64,000 bases of DNA, taken from Meandrina meandrites. Lineage: Eukaryota; Cnidaria; Anthozoa; Scleractinia; Meandrinidae. How positions within the stretch are numbered: position 1 is the first letter of the stretch; each line of letters opens with the position of its first letter. The position numbers and the translations under genes were made by a program. The stretch is taken from contig OY855908.1 in the NCBI GenBank assembly GCA_963693305.1, positions 4,082,501 through 4,146,500 of the forward strand, in the 5' to 3' direction. The notes beneath the pieces are model-generated. The model was not told the DNA's origin. It made no database searches and saw only the letters and a list, made by a program, of their open reading frames with translations. Of the stretch, positions 22,201 through 33,119 are shown piece by piece.

Positions 22201-25200
22201 TTAAGTGGAAAGCTTAAGTTCTACCTCATCAGTGGAATATAATGTTGTGACCTCCACCTCATGCAATTATTTACTCACTGTTTCCTGTTGTATGGAACCC
22301 TCCGACGAGGAAGCTTATAACCTGAGCACAAGTCTACACAAAGATAACAAAACAATAAATTAATTAATTGCCAATACTGGGCCAGTTATCCATGTGTTGA
22401 CTATGTTTGGCTAACAACTGAATTGATCCCCCAGAAATATATAATTACTGTTTTTATTAATGCATTGAACCCTTTTATGTTCTCGACATCCTTATCTTCT
22501 ATAATTTTTTTCAATTTCCCACTGATAAAGAGCAAATCAAGGCACTGTTTTCAGTCAGTCGGTTGCCCTACCGCACTCTCCACAAGACAAATTACTCCTG
22601 AAGCAATGCAACTGTGCTCTAAACATGACAAAATATCCCAGGGGTACTCGAGATTTAAAGTAACATGGATGATCAAGGAATTTTTGGGGGTTTGAAATTT
22701 TGATTCTGGGAATTTTTCGGGTGGGAAAATTTGGCAAGTACTTTCTGGGGTGGTTTGATTTGAGTAGGGATTATTGGGGGTATTATAAACATTCTAAAAA
22801 TTCATGGTTAACGTAGTGCCTTGGTTGCATTGTTCTGTGAAGCACAAATTAACAAAGAAAGTGTTCTTGGGTTAATCTCTAGTGTTTTTTGGGTCTTGAT
22901 TTTTGCCCCCATTCAATCATCCCCGTCACTTGAAATCCTGAGTCCCCCCCCCCCCCCCCCCCCACCTGGGCAAAATATCTGGAATTATCTGCCACTCACA
23001 GAATAGGGATGGAGACTTCAGTGTATACAGTTATTTTTTAATTTTAGGGAATTACTACAACAACAGTGCAATCAAACCTCCTCTTCATCCATGAAATCAC
23101 AGTCTAACATGGAATCAATGAAGAGCTTTTCAGCTTTATCGTCATCCTGTCGTCTCCGCTTGATTATTTCTTTGACGAGGTTATGAAAGTTTGTTCTTTC
23201 TGATGAGACAAGGTAACAATCTCTTCTTAAATTGCAGCAAGATTGCGGTTTTGCATGTTGTGTTTAAAATGTCAAATTGAAAAGATGGTCATAAAAAAAT
23301 TTGGGGAAATTTTTATCACCTAGTGTTCGGATCATCCTTAAAATCTCGTAGATCTTAACAGCTGTCTACAATGCTGTATCTTTCAGAGGGAGGAGTTGGG
23401 ATTTTCCATTTGCGGATTTGGCCATTTCTTAGACCAGTTTTTGCACTGAAAAACTGTCGTGATTATTCGGTTTTGGTGTCTTAAGCGGGTTGCAGTTTTT
23501 CCGCTTTTTAGCATTTTGGTGTTTGGTTTTTGGTGTTCTCATTTGGTTTCCAGTTTCCAGTTTCTCTTTATGACCTCAATATTATGTGCCCAACCACATA
23601 CCAAGACAGTGGCTGCCGTATGCTCCACTAGTCATAGATCAGTTTGATTACGATTTTGGATTTTTGGGTGTGAAAAGGTTTGGTTTTGATGGTTTTGGAT
23701 GCTGTTTTCGGGGTTTGATCAAAATTTATTGTGGTTTTCTATTTTTGGATGATTTTTGTGTGGTTTTGCAGTTTCTAAAAGGTCCCAATGACCCCCTCCT
23801 TTAGCCACAAGATTAATTTTCTAGCATTGTTATTTTTACAGATGTAATAAGAAAACCTGGCATTATGCGCCATCAGTTATTGTTACTCTTTGGGCTTCCT
23901 TGTCACCCACTTCATAAGCCCGTACCTTCTTCTTTTAATATCCATGCTCATGTTTTATGCAGCATTGTAAACAAATTAATTACAGCTGCTGAAGTGTAAT
24001 GACCTCCAGTTTGACGCATTCGTGTTTTAATTACCGATCCAAGTAAAAAAGCATACTTATACCTTTTTGAAATTTTTTTTCTCTTTCACTATCTTTATCA
24101 GGTGGAGGAGCAGTAAGTCTTGCCTCCATCTCTTCCCAACACTAAGGAAAAAAAATATCAGATTTAACAAAATTAACTCATACAACCCAATGAATACAAT
24201 AATTTTAAGGAAACCTGCATAAACTTCCCCGGCCACTGAGATATTCAGTAAATTGAGCAGTTAAAAAACTGTTGTCTGAGTTTACAGAAACTTCGTTTCT
24301 TTTAAAATATTGATCATTTGTGAAAACAAATCATTTCTTTGTGTTTAGATTCTTTAAATTTCACTGAAAGCAATACTTCTGCACAATGCTGAGCTGGGTG
24401 TGTATGAATCACTTTAAAAAATTCTCATTCAATAAGATTGTATTGAATAACTGCCTCTGAGTCAGTATTTTACATGTACATAGTCGACTCCCGCCTTGCA
24501 AACACTCCAGTTACATGGGCAAGAATTGAAGCCCTGAAGTACTGAAAATAACTCAGGTTCTCATGGACTTCCTCTAACACAGACACCAAATTGTGGTCCT
24601 GAAGGTGTCTTTTATACTAGAAGTTAACTGTAACTTAATCTTTTCTGTATTTTCCAATATTATAATATTAGAATATTATATCAATAATTTGAAAAAAAAT
24701 GCTGTCAAAAGGGTTCAGAGCCACTAAATTCATGAAAAAATAAGGTAGCTCTGAATGCTATAGAAAGTATTTTTTATTTGCAGAAATATTTCTTTTGTTG
24801 ATTAAACAAAAATATAATCAAAAACAAAAACTTTCACTAAGTAGTTTTTACGTTATTAGCCTGTAAGGTCAAATCATTGACCTCTTTTTATGTTGCCATG
24901 GCAATGTATTTTGATGTCACAATGGCCTAAATTTGTTCATTGGTAAAACCTATACAAATGTGTACTAAAAGTTATTCTTCACCGTTATTGGTCTAGCTGC
25001 AATAGAATGCATAAGATGGGAATGTCTAAACCATTGTGAGCCACCTTAAATTTAGCTAATACATTGGAAATCTTACCACATCATACATCACAGTTAATTT
25101 GTCAATTTCTTTCTCGTCCATAAAGATGCGCCCCATTCCTGCAACTGATATGGCTTTAACAGCCATGGCTATCATGCGTTTTGCTAGAGGAATATGTTCT

Positions 25201-28130
25201 TCAGAACCACACTTGGCAAGCTTGTCCGCTGTTTCTTTGGCAATCTGTTTTTATTATTATACATTTAAGAACAATTCTATTATTAGTTTATTAAAAGCTA
25301 TTACTGCCACTTAAAAGGACACTGTCACAGACATTTTTTGGCTTTTTTACTAAAACGGCACCAAAATTACAAGTACTTTCAACAATGCAGGAAATGCTAG
25401 TGCTCCTAGAACGTAAAGAGAAGGATATCAAGAAAATTGTTTAAAGATGAGTGTGACCGTAAAATTTCATCAATTTCCCAAACCACAAGGACAGAACTTG
25501 AAAAAGTCAGGCTGACTTTTTCAAGTTGAGATCAAAAGCTCCCGATGGTATCACAGTGATATCACTCTATATTTAGCTTCAGTACACTGGTATAGTAATT
25601 TTAAGAAAACTTCACCACTGTTAATAGGTTTCCAATGGTGTAACCATGTTTTTGGGCTGTTGAATTTTTGAAGTTATGCTTGTGACAGTGTCCCTTAAAT
25701 ACCCTCAACATGGTATACTTGTGAACATGTGACGGGATGTTCTTTTTGGGTTTTTCTATATTTCATGTCGGTAGGAGCCCGTGTCAGACATCATTTCACA
25801 TTCATGAACAATCATGAAAAAATGAAATTGAACTGGTGATAAATAAATTTTACGCCAAATGTGGTCAAAGTTAACTATTGTGGCTAGTTAATGTATTTTG
25901 GGCGTTAAACATGAAACAATGCTGGCTAGCGGTTTCCCACATGGTGGGCAAGTGGGGTGGATGGGGGGTTGTACAGATGGCCTTTGTGGTTTTACAGCTC
26001 ACATTTTGAGGTTAAGCCATTTCATGTGCATTCTTGCTGCTTGACTGTCCTCCTCACCCCCCAAAAATCAACAATGATTCTAAATTTCCATTTGAACAGA
26101 AAAATGTCCCACACTGAAGCTTCTAGCTTTAAACACAACCACAGTCATATAAATAAAGGTACCACAAACACTCACAGATAAACCACACTCTGACTTGTGG
26201 ATCCAAACGTTTTTGCAGGTAAGGTGAACCCTCAATTTTGAATGACAACTTTTGGTAAAAAGGTGCGGCTTATCTGCAAGTGTCTACAGTAATTTATTTT
26301 ATTTAGCAGTAAAACCATATGTGACTGTTATTCACCACAACAAAGTGTTCATAGTAGTCTTGCACAGCTTCATGACTGAAACTTCTATCCATCAGCTGAC
26401 GTCTCTTTCTCCCCTCAGAGCCATTGATGTACTGGATACTCTTCCTACCAATGAGAGGCTCAAATAGTTTGAACAGATCCGCTGAAACATAATTGACCAG
26501 AAATGAGTGCATGAACAGGCAAGTGAGTGGTGCCCATATAAGATGGGGATGATAATCCAGCCGCCAGTGAAGAGCTTAAATCGGGCTGGCAAAATTACCT
26601 ACAGGGACATCTGGTTTTATTTAAAGTGTCTATACAGCCTAAAAGATTTTTGTGTTTTTAGTATCTCTATGATGCGTCAATCGGTGTTCAAAAAGAAATT
26701 TTTGGATTCCACCACTTCAATGCCACAAAATCGAGCTTTAAAGTTCCCTCTTCGGCCACGCCCAAGAACTTGACCACGTAATCAAATATTGGTGATGAGT
26801 GACATCATTTCAGGAACATCTCAAAGCTTTTGCATTTGTTTATTTGCTTGATGACCATTGTACTCTGTAATTGGGTTTGTTTCACTAAGAATTTATCACG
26901 TTTAGATGATTGGGCAGCATGGAATACTCAATACTGGCGGACGACCTCGCGTTTCCTGACATGACATATACAGCCCATTCAAAATCCCAGACTCTTTTTT
27001 TTTGTGTTGGCTCACAGTCAAATTTAGTAGACTTAATTCAGCAATGACACAGTCCCTTTTAGTCTAGCAATTCACTCTTAGTTCTTCACTTACGAGGTCT
27101 ATCAAACAGTGGTTGTACTTCTTTCCAATATTCTGGTGATGCCAAACTGACAACATATTGTTTGCCCCACCAGAATCCTACTATGGCACCATACTTCTCA
27201 TGAAGTAACATCAAGTACTCATGGAGACTTCCAGCTTTACCCATATCACCCAGATTTCCCATCCTGAAATACAATCCCTTATTATTTAAGTTGAACTCAC
27301 ATTTCTCATAAAAAATAAAGCAGTATTTCTCAAGAACAGTGCATAACTTCAATGACAATCATTAAGAAGATCTAATATTTCAATATAATGATGAGCTTCA
27401 TCAAATCATCAAGAGCCTTTTTAATACTTTGTTACATGTAGCTCACATGGCTGTATCTTCTCAGGTTTTCACCTGAGACTGGCCCTCTCATATCTGCGAC
27501 ACTGCTTCACTGTTAGATTGCGTTCATTAATTAAATTACATATGTGGAAGGCATAGTGGCTTGACGGTTAATGCATTCGTCCAAAAACTAATTAAATCAG
27601 TATTCCTATTGATTGCTCTGGGGTAAAATGGATAAAATGGGTACTAGTGGTAGTAGGCATCTGTCGGACAAGGTCCATGTTCAGTGCACTGTAGGTTGGG
27701 TGCAGTGTTTGCTGTGGCTAAACAGTCCAATTTGAGATTTGCTATACGGCTGCAGTTCTGGCAGATGAACTGTTCCTTGTGAAGTGTTTCAGGGTACTAC
27801 TGATGGGTATTACAGCTGATTGTAATTATTGGAGGAAGGAATATCCTGCATTTGACTAGCTTCACCCAAAAGGGGAGTAGCATTTTAATTATACTCCAGG
27901 GAAATAGAAGCACACGAACGACATTCAATCGAGCCCAGGAAAGGGGAGGGGAGTTCTCCCTGAAAAAATTGAATGAGGGTTGGGACTGGCCATGGCCCCT
28001 TGATCTGATTAAATGGACTGGGAGTGACTTAATTAATTAATTAATTAATTGATTAACCTTAATTATTTATCACTTACTCTGGATCTGACGGTTCTTCTCC
28101 TGGGATAGATGGGCCTTTTGATGTCCCCCT
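19031..28130 (-). CDS. CYP20A1: Cytochrome P450 20A1-like gene (11 coding exons found; first exon not found)
   Basis: Exons, 5' to 3': 28130-28078, 27263-27094, 26481-26336, 25244-25077, 24141-24063, 23199-23078, 22333-22279, 21413-21293, 20521-20410, 19907-19843, 19280-19031. Every junction has AG/GT signals and phases agree, giving 446 codons plus TAA. Vertebrate CYP20A1 is about 462 aa, so only ~15-25 N-terminal residues, the expected ER membrane anchor, are missing. Matches to CYP20A1 include the N-terminal block AGSLHEYLMLLHEKYG, the E-x-x-R helix (DETMRA), FDPDRF, and the C-terminal EEIWVTVTERY-like end. P450s are haem monooxygenases of the ER membrane; CYP20A1 is an orphan whose substrate is unknown. 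The haem loop is FGFAGKRKCPGW, with the Cys ligand but non-canonical spacing. The I helix reads VGGFHTTGN, with His where most P450s have an acidic residue and with the Thr pair kept. Introns host several MITEs. Coding is intact as far as seen. Confidence 0.93.
19843..19907 (-). CDS. CYP20A1: CYP20A1-like exon
   Basis: 65 bp between ttttag and gtaaaa. Encodes TPILMPFGVVLQDPNLWPEP; GVVLQDPNxWP is shared with vertebrate CYP20A1. Confidence 0.92.
20000..20036 (+). repeat. tRNA-like SINE head fragments in P450 introns
   Basis: GGCAGCACGGCCTAGTGGTT continues as a pol III A-box-like start. A second, similar head (gggatggcgcagtggtgaaa) is at 20751-20785, and another (ggcatagtggcttgacggtt) near 27559. 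No B boxes were confirmed. Confidence 0.4.
20410..20521 (-). CDS. CYP20A1: CYP20A1-like exon, K helix
   Basis: 112 bp between ttttag and gtatgt. Encodes YTRQVLDETMRASVLAPWGA... to FVIPKE; ExxR is E-T-M-R. Confidence 0.92.
21293..21413 (-). CDS. CYP20A1: CYP20A1-like exon
   Basis: 121 bp between tttcag and gtgagt. Encodes MTWCLYYLTKHPEIQEKVFA... to IASQL, the J helix with the typical HPEIQEKV motif. Confidence 0.92.
21706..21917. mobile_element. Tc1/mariner (pogo-like) MITE in a P450 intron
   Basis: 212 bp, TIRs CAGTGAAACGAACTCAACCG and complement (~75 bp of near-perfect pairing), flanked by TA at 21704-21705 and 21918-21919. It lies in the intron between the I-helix and J-helix exons. Confidence 0.88.
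22279..22333 (-). CDS. CYP20A1: CYP20A1-like exon, I helix
   Basis: 55 bp between gtgtag and gtgagt. Encodes TCAQVISFLVGGFHTTGN; this is the oxygen-binding I helix. Confidence 0.88.
22944..22963. repeat. Poly-C tract (~20 C)
   Basis: Homopolymer run in a P450 intron; the length may be an assembly estimate. Confidence 0.9.
23078..23199 (-). CDS. CYP20A1: CYP20A1-like exon
   Basis: 122 bp between catcag and gtttga. Encodes RTNFHNLVKEIIKRRRQDDD... to DFMDEEE, helices G-H. Confidence 0.88.
24063..24141 (-). CDS. CYP20A1: CYP20A1-like exon
   Basis: 79 bp between ccttag and gtataag. Encodes CWEEMEARLTAPPPDKDSER... to KKFQK, the F-G region. Confidence 0.88.
25077..25244 (-). CDS. CYP20A1: CYP20A1-like exon
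   Basis: 168 bp (56 codons, phase 0 at both ends) between aaacag and gtaaga. Encodes IAKETADKLAKCGSEEHIPL... to MYDV, helices D-E. Confidence 0.9.
25315..25694. mobile_element. TTAA-flanked MITE in a P450 intron
   Basis: TIRs AAGGACACTGTCACAG / complement (tgtgacagtgtccc), with TTAA at 25311-25314 and 25695-25698. A TTAA target fits Kolobok or piggyBac families. Confidence 0.8.
26336..26481 (-). CDS. CYP20A1: CYP20A1-like exon
   Basis: 146 bp between tttcag and gtgaat. Encodes DLFKLFEPLIGRKSIQYIN... through YEHFVV, the B-C region with RRQLMDRSF. Confidence 0.9.
27094..27263 (-). CDS. CYP20A1: CYP20A1-like exon
   Basis: 170 bp between tttcag and gtaagtg. Encodes MGNLGDMGKAGSLHEYLM... through FDRP, the A-helix and beta-1 region; the GSLHEYL block is the strongest link to CYP20A1. 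Confidence 0.93.
28078..28130 (-). CDS. CYP20A1: CYP20A1-like, exon after the missing first exon
   Basis: 53 bp, starts in phase 0 after ttttctag and ends before gtaagtg. It encodes RGTSKGPSIPGEEPSDP plus two bases. The IPG motif corresponds to the linker after the membrane anchor. Confidence 0.8.
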
Positions 28131-29319
28131 CTAGAAAAGGTTAGAACAACCTGATTAGATCTGAATTGAAATGATCAGCTGCAAGATCTGTGAGGAAAAT
28201 CAACTTGCACACTAAGCAGTTCCCAGATCGAGTGATAAGTAGGAAGGAAGGGCATGATCTCAGGTCAGACAAGAAGCTATACTAGAGCTCTCCTGAAAAC
28301 TTGTTATAATTAATATCAGTCTTTATTGAACCATGGGACACATAATTTAGAGGTGCCACATCACGGATGGTGCAGGCTTACCCAATTAATCTGAATCTTG
28401 CTCAGACATAACCATTCTTGTTTATCTTCAGTCAATTATTTAAAATTCTTTGTTGTTTTTCTTCCTGTGAAAACTATTATTCTGAGGCGAAGTCCTTGAT
28501 TTTGAAACTAAGTAATTTTGTGAATCAAAGGGCGAATTGGAAGAGTGACTAATAAGATATCATGGTCAACACAATTTCTTAAAAATTGTTGCTTAAAGTA
28601 TTAATTAAATAAAGTTGAAGAATGAAACATGATAGTTTGAATAATCAGGGTTATAAACAACGCTTATGAGGTCAGCAAGATTGGTAATTTTATTCATACC
28701 AAAAGTAAAATCCCTCCATTTTAAACCCATTTTATTTTAATTTCATCGGACAGATCATCCTCCCATACAGTAAAGTATGGGACATGTGAGGGCAAGATTT
28801 CCGCACAGCCCCATACATTAATTATGCATACAATTTTCTGACTGACTCGTTCTTTTCATGATTGCTGTTTATGTATAGTGATAGTATGAAATAGCTGCAT
28901 AATTAATGTATGGGGCTGTGCGGAAATCTTACCCATGTGAGTTAGGATTGACCCTCCCTTCCCCTTCAGGTTGTGCATCGACACGTCACGAGACATCCGC
29001 TATGGGCTGCACCCTGCCAGGGAGATGTCACAAAAGCGGTAAAATACGAAGTTTTACGTTAAAATTAACCGGTAAAAAAGCTTCTGAATTCAAATTTTTG
29101 GCTTCCTGTGTAATTTTGGAAACATTCGGAAGCTTTTACTGAAATATAGTTTTCTTGCCAAGAGTTGCCCTTTAAACTTTTGAGATGTTTGTAATCGATT
29201 GTAAGATAAGTCAAGCTTAAGGCTTTTTTTAGCCCCCTAACGCAGCTGACTTAAAATGATTTTATCTCGGCGTACTGATAAACATTTCTCGATGATCACC
29301 AATTCTACTGGCAAGAAGC
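28131..29319. other. Upstream flank or first intron of the P450 gene, with one MITE-like repeat
   Basis: The missing first coding exon should lie here or beyond. I found no minus-strand exon with an ATG, a hydrophobic segment and a phase-0 donor. At 28793-28931 there is an inverted repeat (TTTCCGCACAGCCCCATACA and complement, arms ~36 bp). A TTAA microsatellite sits at 28029-28051, just below the first exon found. Confidence 0.5.
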
Positions 29320-29891
29320 ATGCTATCGCCTCAGTCTTCAGTTGCAAGTGATGTCGAAGTACTTGCTACCAGGCTGGCTACGGCAAACACAAAACGAAAA
29401 AACCTCGCGTTAAGTCTGTTGACAGGACTGAGAAAGAAACGCACGAACTTCTTGAAGCGTGGGCCCCCAAATTCAGTAAGCTGTGGGGAGTTTCACAAAG
29501 AAAAAAATAAAAATCTGGAACGATATCTATTCTTCGTACAAAGAAAAGTGTCCAGAAAGCCAGAGAATGCTACAGCAGGTGAAGAAACGGCAGCAGAATC
29601 TAGAGTACGAGTTCAAGAAGCGATCTCGCTCGACTGGAGAAGATGGAATTCAGAAAATTAAAGAAGGTTTCCCCTATTTCAACATCCTGAGTAAAGAAAG
29701 GCGAGAAAGTACGACTCCAGACTGGCATGCAGAGTTCTTTTATTGAAATGTGTGAAAAGAGTATTAGCTTGTATGGAACAGGACAACGCAAGATTTGAAC
29801 GATCAGCTGAAATGTTCCGTGACGCCCAGAGCAGGCAAATGGCACAAACAAACGCCATAGTTGACATTTTTAAAGATTTAGCATCAAAATA
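29320..29891 (+). pseudogene. Myb/SANT-like protein of a Harbinger transposon, frameshifted
   Basis: Two frames join into one protein-like sequence. A first part (VDRTEKETHELLEAWAPKFS, then KLWG) is open up to a shift in the A-rich run near 29500. It is followed by IKIWNDIYSSYKEKCPESQR, LEYEFKKRSR and FPYFNIL, a stop after EFFY at about 29743, and a tail ending in IVDIFKDLASK before TAA at 29889-29891. The Trp-bearing helices with W-x-x-I-Y fit a Myb/SANT-like (MADF/MSANTD-type) DNA-binding domain. PIF/Harbinger elements carry such a protein next to the transposase, where it helps the transposase bind DNA. The convergent transposase remnant 65 bp away supports this. The frameshift and stop make it nonfunctional. 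Confidence 0.6.
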
Positions 29892-29955
29892 ATTGTCTTT
29901 ATCTAATCGTTTATCTTCTGTTATTGAAACGATACATACAATTGTTGTGCAAAAC

Positions 29956-30240
29956 TCACGTAGTAATCATAGTCTTTTTTAGGATGCTCGTTTTTTGTCC
30001 AACCTTTTTCAACGCAATTCTCCAACGAACTTTCAACATGCCAAATGCTCGTTCCACTACGCACCGAACTTTAGGCTTTAAACTTCTTTGCTCCTGAGTC
30101 AGGCGTCCTCTGTCCGGGTAGGGTTTCACTAGCCAGTTCGTTAGTGAATAGGCATTGTCGCCAGCTAAAAGGGGCATTATTTCTGTTCCATTTATATTGC
30201 CTGTTGGACCACTAAGAATTTGCGTTCGCTGCAAGTTCAT
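29956..30240 (-). pseudogene. PIF/Harbinger (HARBI1-like) transposase fragment
   Basis: A 94-codon frame with the DDE_Tnp_4 C-terminal signature: LLAGDNAYSLTNWLVKPYPD around the second catalytic Asp region, then RGRLTQEQRSLK and VVERAFGMLKVRWRIALKK, whose Glu (VVERAFG) is the third DDE residue. The typical transposase is ~350-400 aa, so the N-terminal two thirds are missing. It lies tail to tail with the Myb-like remnant at 29320-29891. Confidence 0.85.
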
Positions 30241-30843
30241 AAATCAAACACTCTCTCCTAATTGTCTCAACCATTCCATTTAAGAAATGTACAAAAATTT
30301 AATCTAATAAAACTGCTCAAATTTAATACATCTCTTTCACTGCTTTACATTCTACGCCGTGATTTTCCCTAAATTAAAGTTCAATTCTGTTCAACTAAAA
30401 AGCCATTTATAATAAACACTCCCAACCGACAAACGATTTCAATGAACCATCAGAAAAGCAAAAAATTTTCAATGCAGCAATATTTTTGAACTCCTACTCA
30501 TAAACAAAAATTATTTGTTCTTTCACAACACGCATAAAATCCGGCGGCCTCACAAAGCAAATCTTGACATGGCGGGAAAAATATTGACATGGCGGGAAAA
30601 TTCCGCGGCCTCACAAAGCAAACGCGCAAGGAATGCACCTTGGAATGCACCTTCTCCCCCTCGCATATTCTCGTGACGACACGAGACAAAAAGCAAACTG
30701 ATCTGCACATCAAGCAGAAGAAATCGAGACAGAGATTATAAAAGAAAGACAGTCTTATTTTTAAAGGTCAATTTTTTAAATTTTAATTTATGTTGTTTGT
30801 AATATCTCTTCTTCTTGCAGCAGAGGATCGGCTTTCAAACTTG
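30241..30843. other. Intergenic, short direct repeats
   Basis: No gene seen. The motif acatggcgggaaaa occurs twice (near 30566 and 30588) and cggcctcacaaagcaaa twice (near 30543 and 30604), so a ~61-bp unit is tandemly repeated. Confidence 0.5.
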
Positions 30844-31483
30844 ACAACTAATAAAAGAAAGGCTAGCTGACCGTACGGTTGGGATGATAGGATGTAATTC
30901 CCAATATTTCGCCAGGCATGGCCTGACTTATTCGGGGATAAATGGAGTGGTTCATTCCCTGAAGAAGTCATGGAACTACCTGACACGGCCTGACTACTTC
31001 ATGGAATGAACTGTGCAGTTTATTGACTGAAGAAGTCAGGCGGTTCCATGAATTCTTGAGGGAATGAACCACACAGTTCTTTCTCTGAAGAAGTCACGCT
31101 ACTGCCAAACGTCTTTAGGGAATGAACTGAGCAGTTCATTGACTAAAGAAGTCAGGCAATTCCGTGAATTCTTGAGGGAATGAACCACACAGTTCTTTCT
31201 CTGAAGAAGTCACGCTACTGCCAAACGTCTTTAGGGAATGAACTGAGCAGTTCATTGACTAAAGAAGTCAGGCCGTGTCATGCTGTGCCGTGAATTCTTG
31301 AGGGAATGAACCACACAGTTCTTTCTCTGAAGAAGTCAAGGAACGGCCTGACACGGCTCATTTCTTTAGAGAATCAACAACACAGTTTATTCCCTGAAGA
31401 AGCAAGCCTGGCCTAGCGAAATATTGGAAATTACAGTTATCATCCCAACAGTACAGTACGGTCAGGCTTCTTTTATTAGTTGT
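30844..31483. mobile_element. Foldback element with internal ~117-bp tandem repeats
   Basis: Ends CAACTAATAAAAGAAAGGCT / complement, extending as ~80-bp imperfect TIRs (gttgggatgata; ccaatatttcgc). Inside, 30940-31380 holds repeats built from gaagaagtca, ggaatgaac(c/t) and cagttc; the clearest unit is ~117 bp with two near-identical copies (31021-31260). Confidence 0.75.
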
Positions 31484-32245
31484 TTGAATTCTCTTTAATT
31501 TGCCGACCAGAGCCTCATGATCAATGGTTTGTCGTTGTGGAGTTGCCTTTATTTTTTTGCCTTTATTAGAGACTTTTTTTGCCTAAAATCATCGAAAATG
31601 TCCGAAGATGTTTGACGATTTCCAAAAGTTTCCGATGCTTTGCGAAAATTGCGAAAGACCGGGGCCTTTTTTATATGCGTTTAGACCAGGTTTGGAGGAT
31701 TCGATAGTATATATGATTGTATTGTTTCTCGAAATTGAATCAACTATAACAACTGTGCTCAATAATAGCAGGAAGTGGCCCAGATTTACACTGACCCCTC
31801 TGTCACCTTATCTATTGCCGGCAGTGGTATATTTTATAATCTCAAAGCAATTTCGCAAGTGACTGTTTACCAGTGTCGCTATGATTTAAAGCGCGTTTGC
31901 CTGCCGACTCCTTCTGAGAATAACTGCGTGAGATTTTCTGAAATATAAATAATAATTCGTTCGTGGCTTTGTGCCGGGCGACTCGACTTAGTTCGGAGGA
32001 TTCGAACACTTCATATGATTGGGTTTTTTTTCTCAAGATTGAATCGAATAAACCTTCTGTTCGGTCAAGGAGGTAGAAGAACGGATTTGCGACACAGGGG
32101 TTGGAAGTTGACATGTTGTAGGTCGACGTTTTAAATCAGCAGATGTTTTTGCGAGACTCGCGTGTGCATGTGAACGATTTCTTCGAATAGGTATGGTCAG
32201 TTATCGTAGAATATCTGTGACAACGTTAAAGGTAGGAAGCGAACT
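31484..32245. other. Intergenic, nothing recognised
   Basis: Two related tracts (aggattcgatagtatatatg near 31696; ggattcgaacacttcatatg near 31998) suggest an old duplication. No gene supported. Confidence 0.4.
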
Positions 32246-32248
32246 CGG

Positions 32249-32400
<152 letters not shown>

Positions 32401-32639
32401 ATGATTTGGTTAGTTGTTACAATCCAAGATAATGAAAGCAACAACAACAACAGTGGCAGCATTAAATTATAATAAACAACAAACAACAAAAGTGAGAAAA
32501 AGGAATAATGAAACAAATCAAAGGATACCAGTTTCCTGATCCAGACCTGAAAGAGATTTTAAAGAAAACAAGAAAGAAACAAAGGAAAAAATTCATGTAC
32601 GCCTCAAACCCTAATTGACAAACTGATTTGGAAGGCAAG

Positions 32640-33020
32640 AATCACAGCCACTGTACCATACATACCTACATAATCATACATAGTGATACATGACCTTACA
32701 GAACCTTACATGACCAATATTTTACACTAGTTACATAGCCAAACATTGTAATACATAGCTTTGCATAATCTTACAGAGTGATATCGTGACATGAACATGC
32801 ATACCGTAATACATATAATATAATTGCCCTTACATAGCCATACATATATTAGATTGTCATACATGGACCTACATAACTTATAGACTTATACATGACCATT
32901 ATTCAGATACAGTTTATCATGTTCCCCTATTTCCGCTTTACATGGTCTCACATATAGCCATATCATATAGGTTTTCAGTCATATAAGGTCCTCACCGTCC
33001 GCTACGTAGCCATTCATAAT
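32640..33020 (+). repeat. Degenerate short-period repeat built on (C)ATACATA
   Basis: Units such as tacatagccatacat, cttacatgacc and aatcatacat recur every ~10-14 bp for about 380 bp. A weaker patch is near 34245-34320. Origin unknown. Confidence 0.6.
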
Positions 33021-33119
33021 CATACTTTACTCTATATAACAGTCTGGCGGGCACCTGTTGTCTTCTTCCTGTCTAGCGTGAATAAAAACTAAAAAGTTAG
33101 TAAACTTACAAATTATTCC

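Noticed and set aside
27852..28040. 62-codon plus-strand ORF
   Set aside because: It lies in a P450 intron and runs into a TTAA microsatellite; no family resemblance.
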